A program made the position numbers and the translations under genes. Of a stretch of 64,000 bases of DNA, positions 42,753-51,854 are shown piece after piece (position 1 is the first letter of the stretch; the number at the start of each line of letters is the position of its first letter). The notes beneath the pieces are model-generated. The model did no database searches. It saw only the letters and a list, made by a program, of their open reading frames with translations, and was not told the DNA's origin. The DNA is from CAIXQW01 sp046049675 (GTDB taxonomy: Bacteria; Bacteroidota; Bacteroidia; Chitinophagales; Chitinophagaceae): contig JBJORA010000097.1 in NCBI GenBank assembly GCA_046049675.1, positions 53,875 through 117,874 of the forward strand, written 5' to 3'.

Positions 42753-43429
42753 AACAGTGTATTTATTAGTACAAAAAACAGCACCTGTATCCACAACAAG
42801 TGTATTGCAAATTTATTATGTTTATTGAAATGTAATGCATTGAATAAAAGCATAATGCATAGGCTAATTACAAACCAACACACATAATTGTAGAGCGGCG
42901 GTTGCCCATCTGGATATTGCCAAGCCCAGAACTTTAAACTGATGGCGGCTGGCTCTAGCACTACATCTGCCAGCGTTGCAAGCAAAGCGGCATCTATAGG
43001 CAGCGCATAATGCGTATAAAATTTGCGCATTTTTTCACTTGCATGTCGCATAGCAAATTGCATAATATGATGCATGGTGATGCCACAGCATAGCATCATA
43101 ATAATCCAGTTGACGCCAATAACTAAGGGAACACCGCCAAGTTGCGGTCCCATGGCAGGTAAATAATTGTATTTGCCAAACAAATAACTCGTATTAACGC
43201 CTATCCATTCTACTGTAAAGCCAGTGATAAAGCATACAGCACAGAAAATATAAAAGGCTTTATTTTTTCCTTCATGCGTGTAAAAAAGCAAACCAAGACA
43301 TAAAAGCAAATTGAGTGGTGTTGCAGATGCAAATAATTCTAAATTATAGCAAGTCATGCCCCACAAACCACCTGCATGCACAATGAGGCAAATAGCGAGG
43401 GCGATATGTATTTTAGATAATTTAGGCAT
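42749..43429 (-). CDS. cruF: carotenoid 1,2-hydratase-like membrane protein (CruF/DUF422)
   Basis: A 226-residue protein with six to seven TM segments. EWIGVNTSYLFGKYNYLPAM with GPQLGGVPLVIGVNWI and the later ADVVLEPAAISLKFWAW match DUF422/CruF, which hydrates the 1',2' double bond of the linear end of gamma-carotene. It overlaps crtD by 8 bases and crtZ by 4, forming a translationally coupled operon with them. Assignment as CruF and not a lycopene-cyclase-like relative rests on these motifs. Confidence 0.8.
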   Translation of the reverse strand: MPKLSKIHIALAICLIVHAGGLWGMTCYNLELFASATPLNLLLCLGLLFYTHEGKNKAFYIFCAVCFITGFTVEWIGVNTSYLFGKYNYLPAMGPQLGGVPLVIGVNWIIMMLCCGITMHHIMQFAMRHASEKMRKFYTHYALPIDAALLATLADVVLEPAAISLKFWAWQYPDGQPPLYNYVCWFVISLCIMLLFNALHFNKHNKFAIHLLWIQVLFFVLINTLL

Positions 43430-44897
43430 GTGCTTCTTCCATTAACGCGCTTGCGATTTTGGCACTGTTAAGGCACAAAGGTATGCCGCCGCCGGGATGC
43501 ACGCTGCCGCCACAGAAATATAGATTTTTGTAATGCTTACTCTGATTGCTTTGTCGCAAAAAGCTCGCGTATTTATCGTTGCTGGCTGTACCGTATAGCG
43601 CACCAAGATAGCTGCTTGTTTTACTTGCAATTAATGCTGGTGAAAGGATGTCTTCTACTTCAATTAGCGCTGCCACATCTGTCTTCAAAATGCGCGACAA
43701 TTTTTGCAACACGGCTTGCTTGGTATCGTCAATCATTTTTTGCCAATCTGCTTTATCTGTAGCAGGTGCATTAATTAATACAAACCAGTTTTGTGCATTG
43801 GCAGGTGCGTGGCTAGCATCTTGAGTGCTGCTAATATTAACGTATACAGTTGGGTCTTTAAATACTTGGTGCTTGTTAAACAATGCATCAAATTCTTGCT
43901 CGTAATTATCACTAAAGAAGATATTATGTAAGGATAAGCTTGGTATGGCTTGCTTAATGCCCCAGTAAAAAATAATGCCGCTGCAACTGCGTTCTTGCTT
44001 CAATACTTTTGCTGCTAGCTCGTGATGTTGTAGCAGATGTTTGTACGTGATGTAAGCATCGCAATTGCTAAGCACAGCATCTGCCTTGTAAGCAGCCTGA
44101 TCTGTTTTTATGCCTACCGCCTTTTTGCCATCTAATACAACGCTTTCAACCTTTTGATTGAACATAAATTCAACACCCAGTTCCACCGCAAGTTGATAAA
44201 TACAATCCACAATACTGCGCATACCTGCCTTCGGGTAGTAAGTTCCCTCATTGAGTTCGAGGTGTGGTATCATGCTCATCATACCCGGTGTTTTGTAAGG
44301 ATTACTACCATTGTATGTTGCAAAGCGATCAAATATTTGTACAGTGCGTTTGTCCTTAAATCGTTGGCTATTATGCTGATGTAAACTGCCAAATAAGTAC
44401 GACAACTTAGTAGCAGCTAATGCTGGCAAAATGCGCGGGTGTAACCAAGTACTTAATTTGTGTAAGCTGTAGTTCAAGAATATTTTACCAATCTTATTGT
44501 ACAAGTTTGACGCTTGCTTTAAGTACGTATTAACAGCGCTCGGATTTTCGCCGAGTTCCTCCTGCAGTTCTTTAACTAAAGCCTCTCGGTCGGTATATGC
44601 ATTAACGATGCTGCCATCTTCCCAAAAATATTGGCAACTTACAGGCACCGAAGTATAAGAAAAGTAGTCACTAAGATTTTTGCCACAAAAGCTAAATAGT
44701 TCTTCTAAATTTTGCGGCTGCGTAAATAAGCTTGGGCCGGTGTCAAAAGTGTACCCATCTTTTTGCATGATACCAAGCTTGCCGCCATATGTGGCGTTAG
44801 CCTCAAAGACTTTCACCTTCCAGCCTTTTGCAGCCAATCTGCAGGCGCTTGCCATGCCTGCTATGCCAGCCCCGATAACTATTGCTATTTTTTGCAA
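43422..44897 (-). CDS. crtD: 1-hydroxycarotenoid 3,4-desaturase
   Basis: About 491 residues of a phytoene-desaturase-family flavoprotein: GAGIAGMASACRLAAKG (FAD-binding), FEANATYGGKLG, DTGPSLFTQP, CSGIIFYWGIK and the C-terminal FCGGSVHPGGGIPL. In Bacteroidota the CrtD type next to CruF and CrtZ desaturates the 3,4 position of hydroxylated gamma-carotene; phytoene desaturase CrtI is the alternative. There is no ATG at the start: TTG at 44909 or TTG at 44897. The -7 box TACATTTG (44907-44914) covers the first TTG, so 44897 is preferred. Confidence 0.8.
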   Translation of the reverse strand: MQKIAIVIGAGIAGMASACRLAAKGWKVKVFEANATYGGKLGIMQKDGYTFDTGPSLFTQPQNLEELFSFCGKNLSDYFSYTSVPVSCQYFWEDGSIVNAYTDREALVKELQEELGENPSAVNTYLKQASNLYNKIGKIFLNYSLHKLSTWLHPRILPALAATKLSYLFGSLHQHNSQRFKDKRTVQIFDRFATYNGSNPYKTPGMMSMIPHLELNEGTYYPKAGMRSIVDCIYQLAVELGVEFMFNQKVESVVLDGKKAVGIKTDQAAYKADAVLSNCDAYITYKHLLQHHELAAKVLKQERSCSGIIFYWGIKQAIPSLSLHNIFFSDNYEQEFDALFNKHQVFKDPTVYVNISSTQDASHAPANAQNWFVLINAPATDKADWQKMIDDTKQAVLQKLSRILKTDVAALIEVEDILSPALIASKTSSYLGALYGTASNDKYASFLRQSNQSKHYKNLYFCGGSVHPGGGIPLCLNSAKIASALMEEAHA

Positions 44898-44906
44898 AAC
44901 CTGCTG

Positions 44907-44914
44907 CAAATGTA
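44907..44914 (-). promoter_or_regulatory. -7 box TACATTTG of crtD-cruF-crtZ operon
   Basis: Perfect TAnnTTTG match on the minus strand, 9 bases before TTG 44897. Confidence 0.6.
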
Positions 44915-44984
44915 AACGGTACCCAAATACATTAGAACTGCAATTTGCTATATGCTATTAGGAATTTGGTATAGCAGTATTTTG

Positions 44985-44992
44985 TATCTTTA
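44985..44992 (+). promoter_or_regulatory. -7 box TATCTTTA of next gene
   Basis: TAnnTTTA match that ends 7 bases before ATG 45000 and is inside the longer frame from 44952. Confidence 0.55.
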
Positions 44993-44999
44993 CCAAGCA

Positions 45000-46868
45000 A
45001 TGAAGAAGTTAGTTTTACTAGGTTTGAGCTTGATAGCTGCAGTATTGACAGTAAGCGCGCAAACCGTTCAATATGGCACAATAGAAAAAGTTGGTGAGTT
45101 TAATTTCACAACTAGCACGGAGCCCGACTTTGACGCAAGCTTGGTTCACCTCGACCAAAGACCAGTGCCCGCAGGAGAATACGGCAACTTAAAGGAAGAA
45201 GTGATGCGTAAGCGTGCCGCATTTGAAACACAGCATGCAGGCCAATTTTCTAACGAACGCAAAACGCGCGGACTTGCCCCAAATCCTTATCAAAAGAAAG
45301 GTTTGATAGGCGTGTCTGCTTTGGGCGTTCCAAATGATAATGATATCGCTGTAGGCAACGATGGCAAAGTAATTACTGCGGTTAATGGTCGTGTACGTAT
45401 TTACGACGATACCTTAAAGATGTTGCAAACGAAAGCGGTATCAACAATTTTTAGTACAGTGAATGGTGCCAATTGGAATAGTGATCCTCGTTTGCTTTAC
45501 GATCCAGTTTCTGACAGATACATTTTAGTTTGCTTTACAGGAGCCATCAGTTATGAGAGCAATATTTTATTGGCATTCAGTCAAACTAACGACCCAACAG
45601 GCTTATGGCATTTATATAAAATAAATGGTGCACCGTTTAATGACAGCACTTGGAGTGACTATCCTATTCTAGCCATTGACGATAAAGAATTGTTTATGAC
45701 CTTCAATATGGTGAAAGACAATATTGGCTGGCAAACAGGCTTTCGTCAAAGCGTAATTTGGCAGATTAATAAAAGCGAAGCTTATGCAGGCAATCCATTG
45801 CAATACAAATTATGGAGCGACATCAAATACAATGGTGTAAACCTTCGTAATATTTGCCCAGCAAAATACCACAATCCAAATCTTGGCAAAGGGATGTACT
45901 TCGTTTCGGTAAAAAATGTGGCGGTAGAAAATGACACAATGTTTTTACTACATGTTGGCGATACGCTTCCAGCAACCAATTCAACAATTGACATGAAGGT
46001 GCTTAAAACACCTGTAAAATATGGCTTTCCGCCAAATGCAAGACAGAAGCAAAGTTCCCCAGGCGTTAATAGCTATCTTATGACAAACGATGCCCGCGTA
46101 TTAGCAGCTGTGTACGAAAACGATAGAGTACATTTTGGTAGCAACACGGTTAATACTGCCTATATGAATGCCGGTGTTATGCTTGGATATGTAGACGGAG
46201 TAAGTACAGCAAACCCAACTGTTGATGCTAGTATTTTTAGCACAGCTACAAGAGAATTTGGCTACCCAAGTATGGCGTGGATGGGTCAAAACCCGGGCGA
46301 CCATCGTATGCTATTTTCGTTTAGTCACTGTGTTACCGACAGTTTTAGCGGTACTAGTATTTTGTATCGCGATGCGGCTGGCAACTATAGTGACGTGGTT
46401 TCAATTGCAGAAGGTACACATACGGTAAATCAGATTAACGATACCAATCAACGCTGGGGCGACTATAGCAATATACAGGCGCGCTACAATACATTTGGCA
46501 CAGCATACCTAAGTAATAGTACTGGTAGAAATGCGGTTGCTGCACATTGGGTGGCGATTGTAAGATGTGACAGTGCATTTCTAACCAATGTTGCTGCAGC
46601 CAAGCCAAGGCAAGAAAGTGTGCTATATCCTAATCCAAGTAGCAGTCGCGTTTCTGTAAAATTTAGCCTCACTGAAAAGCAAAAGCTACAATTTATAATT
46701 GTTGATATGCTAGGCAAGCCGGTGAATGAGCTGCTCATTAAAGAAGCAGGTGTTGGGGAGAATGAATTTAGCTTTGATGTAACACCACTTGCTTCAGGCG
46801 CTTATATATTACAAGCCATTGATATCAAAGGTGAGGCTGTTCTGCAACACCAGTTTGTAAGGCAATAG
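45000..46868 (+). CDS. T9SS-exported protein of unknown function
   Basis: About 622 residues. The signal peptide MKKLVLLGLSLIAAVLTVSA starts at ATG 45000 (not the TTA/ATG at 44952). The body from about 95 to 520 is propeller-like, with LGVPNDNDIAVGNDGKVI, YDPVSDRYILVCF and WSDYPILAIDDKELFMTF as repeated blade-like strands. The C terminus is a T9SS sorting domain (VLYPNPSSSRVSVKF to FDVTPLASGAYILQA). Probably cell-surface. No catalytic motif was recognised. Confidence 0.75.
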   Translation: MKKLVLLGLSLIAAVLTVSAQTVQYGTIEKVGEFNFTTSTEPDFDASLVHLDQRPVPAGEYGNLKEEVMRKRAAFETQHAGQFSNERKTRGLAPNPYQKKGLIGVSALGVPNDNDIAVGNDGKVITAVNGRVRIYDDTLKMLQTKAVSTIFSTVNGANWNSDPRLLYDPVSDRYILVCFTGAISYESNILLAFSQTNDPTGLWHLYKINGAPFNDSTWSDYPILAIDDKELFMTFNMVKDNIGWQTGFRQSVIWQINKSEAYAGNPLQYKLWSDIKYNGVNLRNICPAKYHNPNLGKGMYFVSVKNVAVENDTMFLLHVGDTLPATNSTIDMKVLKTPVKYGFPPNARQKQSSPGVNSYLMTNDARVLAAVYENDRVHFGSNTVNTAYMNAGVMLGYVDGVSTANPTVDASIFSTATREFGYPSMAWMGQNPGDHRMLFSFSHCVTDSFSGTSILYRDAAGNYSDVVSIAEGTHTVNQINDTNQRWGDYSNIQARYNTFGTAYLSNSTGRNAVAAHWVAIVRCDSAFLTNVAAAKPRQESVLYPNPSSSRVSVKFSLTEKQKLQFIIVDMLGKPVNELLIKEAGVGENEFSFDVTPLASGAYILQAIDIKGEAVLQHQFVRQ

Positions 46869-47006
46869 CACCGCAAAGCATCACGCGTAGGTACTGCTAA
46901 GGCGGTATTGTGTGCACAAATGGATTTATACATTGCTTTTTACACAAGGCTTGTACAAATCTATTTTGTATACTAATGTTAGATATTATTTACTAAAAAT
47001 AGTAGC

Positions 47007-47014
47007 TACCTTTA
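47007..47014 (+). promoter_or_regulatory. -7 box TACCTTTA of metalloprotease gene
   Basis: TAnnTTTA match that ends 4 bases before ATG 47019. Confidence 0.6.
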
Positions 47015-47018
47015 CATC

Positions 47019-48293
47019 ATGAAGAGGTTTTTATTGGCGCTACTTTTAGCTTCTACAGCTTTTACGATGCAAGCTCAAGTGCGTACATGCGCAACGATGG
47101 ATGTATTGCATCAGCATTTACAAAACAATCCTCAGTTGGTATCAAACTACGAAACCACTAAGCAATTAATTGCAGATCAAGCAGCGGCTCAAAGTGCACA
47201 GCGTAAAACGCGAGCTATTGTAACGATTCCTGTTGTAGTTCATATCATCCATGATGGTGCTCAAATAGGAAGCGGTCTAAATATTTCAGATACGCAAGTG
47301 CTTAGTCAATTAGATGCACTCAATGAAGACTATCGGTTGTTTAATGCAGATAGCTTGCCTACAAACCATCCGTTTTGGTCATTTACAGCAGATGCGCAAA
47401 TACAATTTTGTTTGGCAAAGCGTGACCCTCAAGGTAATGCAACAACCGGAATTATGCGTTATACCTTGTCGGGAACAGGCGGCAATCAAATTAGTGCGTT
47501 TGACATGGATAATACAATAAAGCCGCAAGCAATTTGGGATCCAGCTAGATACCTTAATATGTGGGTTGCTAATTTAGGTGGTGGACTTTTGGGATACGCA
47601 ACCTTCCCAGGGCAAGGAACAAGCACAACCGATGGTGTTGTTATCCGTACAGTCAACTTTGGTTATGTCGGTAATGTGCAAGCGCCTTACGACAATGGTC
47701 GTACTGCAGTACACGAAGTTGGCCACTATTTAGGCTTATATCACATTTGGGGTGACGATACGATGTCTTGCATAGGAACAGACCAGGTGGCAGACACTCG
47801 CAACGCAGGTGGACCAAACTATGGTTCACCAAGCTTTCCTCATAAGGCTGGTGAGTGCGGCAACGATGGTAACGGCGTAATGTATATGAACTACATGGAC
47901 TATGTAGACGACAATTATATGGTAATGTTTACTGCTGGTCAGGTAGATAGAATGCGCAGCGTGTTGGCTACCACTGGTCCTCGTGCACAACTCACAGCTA
48001 ATCCAACGCTTTGTCAATATCCAACATCTACAGCAGATATCACTAGCAGGAATGCTGTAACGGTGTTTCCAAATCCTGTGCAAGATATTTTGTCCGTTAA
48101 TGTGCCACAGATGGCAGGCGAACTTAGTGCTACTGTTGTTAATGTTGCAGGTGCCACAGTTGTTGCGCCGAAAGTGTATGCGGTGCAAGGCGGCAGTATT
48201 TTTGTAGATGTTAAATCTTTGCCAGCAGGTGTATATGTGTTACAAGTTACACAGCATGGCAGTACAGTAAGCAAGCGCTTTGTAAAGTCGTAA
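47019..48293 (+). CDS. T9SS-exported zinc metalloprotease (pappalysin/M43 type)
   Basis: A 424-residue protein with signal peptide (LLALLLASTAFTMQA), a metalloprotease domain with the zinc-binding HEVGHYLGLYH at residues 232-242 and a Met-turn region (NYMDYVDDNYMVMFT, about 290), which is the metzincin layout of M43 cytophagalysin/pappalysin. The sorting domain follows about residue 345 (VFPNPVQDILSVNV). It should be a secreted or surface protease. A Met-turn and the third zinc ligand are in place, so activity is expected. Confidence 0.88.
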   Translation: MKRFLLALLLASTAFTMQAQVRTCATMDVLHQHLQNNPQLVSNYETTKQLIADQAAAQSAQRKTRAIVTIPVVVHIIHDGAQIGSGLNISDTQVLSQLDALNEDYRLFNADSLPTNHPFWSFTADAQIQFCLAKRDPQGNATTGIMRYTLSGTGGNQISAFDMDNTIKPQAIWDPARYLNMWVANLGGGLLGYATFPGQGTSTTDGVVIRTVNFGYVGNVQAPYDNGRTAVHEVGHYLGLYHIWGDDTMSCIGTDQVADTRNAGGPNYGSPSFPHKAGECGNDGNGVMYMNYMDYVDDNYMVMFTAGQVDRMRSVLATTGPRAQLTANPTLCQYPTSTADITSRNAVTVFPNPVQDILSVNVPQMAGELSATVVNVAGATVVAPKVYAVQGGSIFVDVKSLPAGVYVLQVTQHGSTVSKRFVKS

Positions 48294-48361
48294 AGGCTGT
48301 ACAAATGTCCATTAATCGTGCAGTTGACGTAATTTATTGGTTTTGAGTGCTTAGCATATCT

Positions 48362-48369
48362 TACCTTTG
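48362..48369 (+). promoter_or_regulatory. -7 box TACCTTTG of desaturase gene
   Basis: Perfect TAnnTTTG match, 7 bases before ATG 48377, and inside the longest open frame. Confidence 0.65.
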
Positions 48370-48376
48370 GTGTTAT

Positions 48377-49471
48377 ATGTCTAAAGTAACGTTCAACAAC
48401 AAAGACAATCAGTTTTTCAAAACCATGAAGCAGCGTGTAGATGCTTACTTTGTGGAGAATAATAAAAGCAAAACAGGCAATTGGGCATTGTACCACAAAG
48501 CTGTTGTACTTTTTGCATTACTTGTGTTTTGCTATGTGACTTTGGTATTTTTTACGCCTAGCGCACCAATTGCTATTGCTCTTTGTGTGATACTTGGCTT
48601 AACCATGGCTAGCATTGGCTTTAATGTGATGCACGACGCATGTCATGGCAGCTATAGCGATAGTAAAGCAACTAATAATTTACTTGGTTATAGTCTCAAT
48701 ATTTTAGGTGGTACATGCTTTTTATGGAAGCAAAAGCACAATATTATCCATCATACATATACTAATGTAGATGGCGTAGACGACGATATTGCAAAGAGCC
48801 CATTGCTTCGCCATTGCCATACGCAAGAGTGGAAGCCAATGCACAAAGTACAGCATTTATATCTTGGATTGGTTTATGCCATTACGAGTTTGGCTTGGGT
48901 GTTTATTATGGATTTTCAAAAATACTTTAGCAATAAAATCTACCGCACAGAACGTTGGACCATGGATACCAAAGAGCACATTATTTTCTGGGGCACTAAA
49001 GTATTTTTTGTAGCAGTATATATGGCATTGCCTATTTATTTGCTCGGCTTTAATACTTGGTTGATTGGCTTTTTGATTACACATGTTGCCATGGGATTTG
49101 TGTTGGCTATTGTTTTTCAATTGGCGCACGTTGTAGAGCATTGCGAGTTTGTGCCTGCTTATGACGATAAACAAATCGACGAGGCTTGGGCTATACATCA
49201 AGTACGCACGACTGCAAATTTTGCGCGTACGAACAAGATTGTAAACTGGTATGTTGGTGGTTTAAACTTCCAAGTAGAGCACCATTTATTTCCGCATGTA
49301 TCGCATGTACACTATCCTGCAATTAGCGAAATTGTAAAGCAAACATGTAAAGAATATGATTTGCCATACAACGACTTTCCTACGATGTGGGGTGCAGTAA
49401 AGAGCCACTTCAAAATGATGAAAGAGTTTGGCCAAAGAGATACAAGAGAGGCGGCTTTGGCTGCTGCTTAG
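48377..49471 (+). CDS. membrane fatty-acid desaturase
   Basis: About 364 residues from ATG 48377. It has the three His boxes: HDACHG (about 85), HNIIHHTYTN (about 122) and QVEHHLFPHV (about 297), and three to four TM segments. This is the layout of acyl-lipid or acyl-CoA desaturases that introduce cis double bonds. A QVEHH third box occurs in front-end type enzymes such as delta-6 relatives; regiochemistry is not determined by sequence. Confidence 0.88.
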   Translation: MSKVTFNNKDNQFFKTMKQRVDAYFVENNKSKTGNWALYHKAVVLFALLVFCYVTLVFFTPSAPIAIALCVILGLTMASIGFNVMHDACHGSYSDSKATNNLLGYSLNILGGTCFLWKQKHNIIHHTYTNVDGVDDDIAKSPLLRHCHTQEWKPMHKVQHLYLGLVYAITSLAWVFIMDFQKYFSNKIYRTERWTMDTKEHIIFWGTKVFFVAVYMALPIYLLGFNTWLIGFLITHVAMGFVLAIVFQLAHVVEHCEFVPAYDDKQIDEAWAIHQVRTTANFARTNKIVNWYVGGLNFQVEHHLFPHVSHVHYPAISEIVKQTCKEYDLPYNDFPTMWGAVKSHFKMMKEFGQRDTREAALAAA

Positions 49472-49612
49472 AATTTTGCATTTGATTTATTAGTGAAGTA
49501 AGGGCCATAGTATTTTGTGGCTACAAGTGTATTTTCTATTAAATGTTTAAGTAATTTAGCATTACAAAAGTAGCAGTTACGCTTACCATTTGCTACATCT
49601 TTAAATGCTTAT

Positions 49613-50182
49613 ATGAAAAAAACGACTAACATCTTTCTACTGCTTGCTTTTGTATTCTGCTGTTCTTTTGGCTATAAGGCATCAAGTATTTCTTCGCACG
49701 AAAAGCCCGTTTATAGCAGCACTGAGGCATCTTTAACGCAAGATCGTAAACGCACATCCAAGCATAATTTAACAAGGGTGGATGCCAGCTTAGATGAATC
49801 CAATGCTCTTGTTCGTAAACCAGATAGTGATGAAGAACGGGCTAATGTTTACAATACGATTGGTGTGCTTTTATCAATAATAGGCTTTGGCGTTTTTCTT
49901 TTTGCAAGCATTCTTATTGGCTTGGTTATGATTGTTATAGGAATTATTTTATTACTATCTGGTGCAAGTGCCAATAAAGCTGCAAAGGCTAAGCGACAGC
50001 AAGCTTCGAAAGACAATTTGCAAGATGTGATTTACTTTAAAAATGGAAGTGAAATACGCGGCACGATTATCGAACAGGTTATGAACGACTATGTAAAAAT
50101 TCAAACCGCAGACAAAAGCATACTCGTTTTTAAGCATGATGAAATTTTAAGGATTGCTAAAGAAGCCAAACCAAAATCGTAA
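49613..50182 (+). CDS. secreted/membrane protein with two TM segments
   Basis: A 189-residue protein with an N-terminal signal-like segment (LLLAFVFCCSFG), a central pair of hydrophobic stretches (about 80-125: GVLLSIIGFGVFLF and LIGLVMIVIGIILLLSG) and a cytosolic C terminus with DVIYFKNGSEIRGTIIEQV and IQTADKSILVFKHDEIL, a small repeat-like motif seen in many Bacteroidota proteins. Function unknown. It is followed by a 222-residue secreted protein 25 bases later. Confidence 0.6.
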   Translation: MKKTTNIFLLLAFVFCCSFGYKASSISSHEKPVYSSTEASLTQDRKRTSKHNLTRVDASLDESNALVRKPDSDEERANVYNTIGVLLSIIGFGVFLFASILIGLVMIVIGIILLLSGASANKAAKAKRQQASKDNLQDVIYFKNGSEIRGTIIEQVMNDYVKIQTADKSILVFKHDEILRIAKEAKPKS

Positions 50183-50207
50183 CTAACAATTTAACACATA
50201 TAGTATT

Positions 50208-50876
50208 ATGAAACAGACTATCTTTTTACCATTGCTGCTTTGCACTTACCTAGGCACTGTAGCGCAAACGAGCACAAGGCCAATGAATTGTATGCCTTCT
50301 ATCCTAACGCAAGTTGCACCAACAAGCAAGGCTTACAAAACCTTAAATGACGCTGGCTATGGCAACTTTGGCGGCATTGTCAATAGTGGCTTTGATCTTG
50401 CATTGAAATGCGTTACTAGAAAGAATTTTGGTATGTGGTGGCTGGGCGGCTTTAGTTCACCTGCGGCACTCAACAATAAAGCTGGCATCACCACATTAAG
50501 CACTGGCATTGCCTTTAGCTACACCCCAAATTTTGACAAAGAAACACCAGTGTTATTCATGCTAGGTGCACGCTCAGTAAGCAATCGTTTGGATTTAGAT
50601 GGCAAGTCAAGTAGTTTGCCGACTTTGCTGCCTAACAGTATTTATACAAGGGGTGCGAGCATTTCAAATACGAGTATCAATATTGATGCGCGCTTAACTT
50701 TCTTGCCTGTAAAACCCGCTAAGAAATTAAACATTGAACCCTTTATGTTTGGCGGATTTTGCCCAGTTAAAACGAGTTGGCAGTCAAATGAAACCTACTT
50801 GCCATTAACTGTAATTGAACGCAATATGTATTTTGGGCTTGGTTTCTATGTTCCGATGACGCTAAGTGTATTGTAG
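50208..50876 (+). CDS. secreted beta-rich protein of unknown function
   Basis: A 222-residue protein with a signal peptide (MKQTIFLPLLLCTYLGTVAQ). The mature part has alternating strands (LSTGIAFSYTPNF, SINIDARLTFLPV, NMYFGLGFYVPM) that suggest a small outer-membrane barrel. It begins 25 bases after the preceding gene, so they are probably co-transcribed. A bidirectional terminator follows. Confidence 0.55.
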   Translation: MKQTIFLPLLLCTYLGTVAQTSTRPMNCMPSILTQVAPTSKAYKTLNDAGYGNFGGIVNSGFDLALKCVTRKNFGMWWLGGFSSPAALNNKAGITTLSTGIAFSYTPNFDKETPVLFMLGARSVSNRLDLDGKSSSLPTLLPNSIYTRGASISNTSINIDARLTFLPVKPAKKLNIEPFMFGGFCPVKTSWQSNETYLPLTVIERNMYFGLGFYVPMTLSVL

Positions 50877-50913
50877 TTTTTAAAGCACTATTATAATAAT
50901 AACGATCAATAAA

Positions 50914-50942
50914 AAAAGCCTCACAATTTCTGCGAGGCTTTT
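50914..50942. terminator. bidirectional terminator
   Basis: AAAAGCCTC and GAGGCTTTT arms with an 11-base loop. Poly-A precedes it and a T-run follows the right arm, so it ends both the rightward gene at 50208-50876 and the leftward gene at 50966-51802. Confidence 0.8.
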
Positions 50943-50965
50943 GAAAAATAATTGAATTAAGTGCA

Positions 50966-51802
50966 CTATTGTACTAGCAACTTTACACTCTGAGCAAAAC
51001 CGTTTTTGCTAATACTCACATTGTACAAACCCGGTGCAAGTGTTTCTGTATTTACAGGAATGTATTGTTGACCACTTGCAAGGTTAAGCTTGCGTGTATA
51101 AACAACTTGACCTACTTGGTTAGTGATATTAAGTTCGCCACCAAATGCAGCAAGCACATTGCACTTCAATTGAGCCATGCCACTTGTTGGGTTTGGCGCA
51201 ATGCTTAAATTGCTTACATCTTGCAATTGCTTGATAGCAACAGCACATGCTCCAGTACCTGGCGTGTCGATTACAATTTTATAGTTGGTATTGTTAATAG
51301 AAATTGCGGTATCCAATGTGGTTAAGCCGAGGTTTACTTTAGCTCTGATAGTAAATGGAATTGTCAATGGTGTGCTACCTGGAGGAGTCGCAGCAGGCAC
51401 GGTACCAGTAATGCGAATACAAGCAAGACTATCCTTACTTACACCGCGCAATATAAGGTGAGGATACGGAATGGCCATTGTTGCTGGCTGTGTTGGCGGT
51501 ACACTTACAAAGGTTAAATAGCTTGGAATACCAATTGTAGTTGGATCCATATTAATTACCACGCTGTCAGTAAATGCAACTACGGTAATGCCCAAGAAAA
51601 CTATTGGGGTGTCAGCAAATACCTTGATATACATGGTTTCGTCGTAGGGTAAACCAGCGCAACCATGCTTTATACCTGTTGCACTATCAGGCAAAATATA
51701 GCTTTTGCTATTGTTGTTTGGTGCAGTAGGGCTGCACACTGGTTGTGCGTTTGCCGCTATCGCTGCTACAAATAAGGTAGCAATGAGTAAAACTTTTTTC
51801 AT
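50966..51802 (-). CDS. T9SS-exported protein
   Basis: A 278-residue protein with a signal peptide (LLIATLFVAAIAANA) and a T9SS sorting domain at the C terminus (SIAPNPTSGMAQLKC then LAPGLYNVSISKNG). The body has beta-sandwich-like strands and no enzymatic motif. A TATTTTTG box on the minus strand lies 21 bases before the ATG. Divergent from the TonB-dependent receptor gene; a shared regulator is possible. Confidence 0.7.
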   Translation of the reverse strand: MKKVLLIATLFVAAIAANAQPVCSPTAPNNNSKSYILPDSATGIKHGCAGLPYDETMYIKVFADTPIVFLGITVVAFTDSVVINMDPTTIGIPSYLTFVSVPPTQPATMAIPYPHLILRGVSKDSLACIRITGTVPAATPPGSTPLTIPFTIRAKVNLGLTTLDTAISINNTNYKIVIDTPGTGACAVAIKQLQDVSNLSIAPNPTSGMAQLKCNVLAAFGGELNITNQVGQVVYTRKLNLASGQQYIPVNTETLAPGLYNVSISKNGFAQSVKLLVQ

Positions 51803-51842
51803 CTATTTTCTATCTTTAGTTATCAAAAATAGGCTTTTTTGC

Positions 51843-51850
51843 TAATTTTA
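51843..51850 (+). promoter_or_regulatory. -7 box TAATTTTA of TonB-dependent receptor
   Basis: TAnnTTTA match that ends 4 bases before ATG 51855; another box for the leftward gene lies close by on the minus strand. Confidence 0.5.
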
Positions 51851-51854
51851 GGGA

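Noticed and set aside
43442..43630. Frame in the crtD 3' region
   Set aside because: Same-strand shadow of crtD in another frame.
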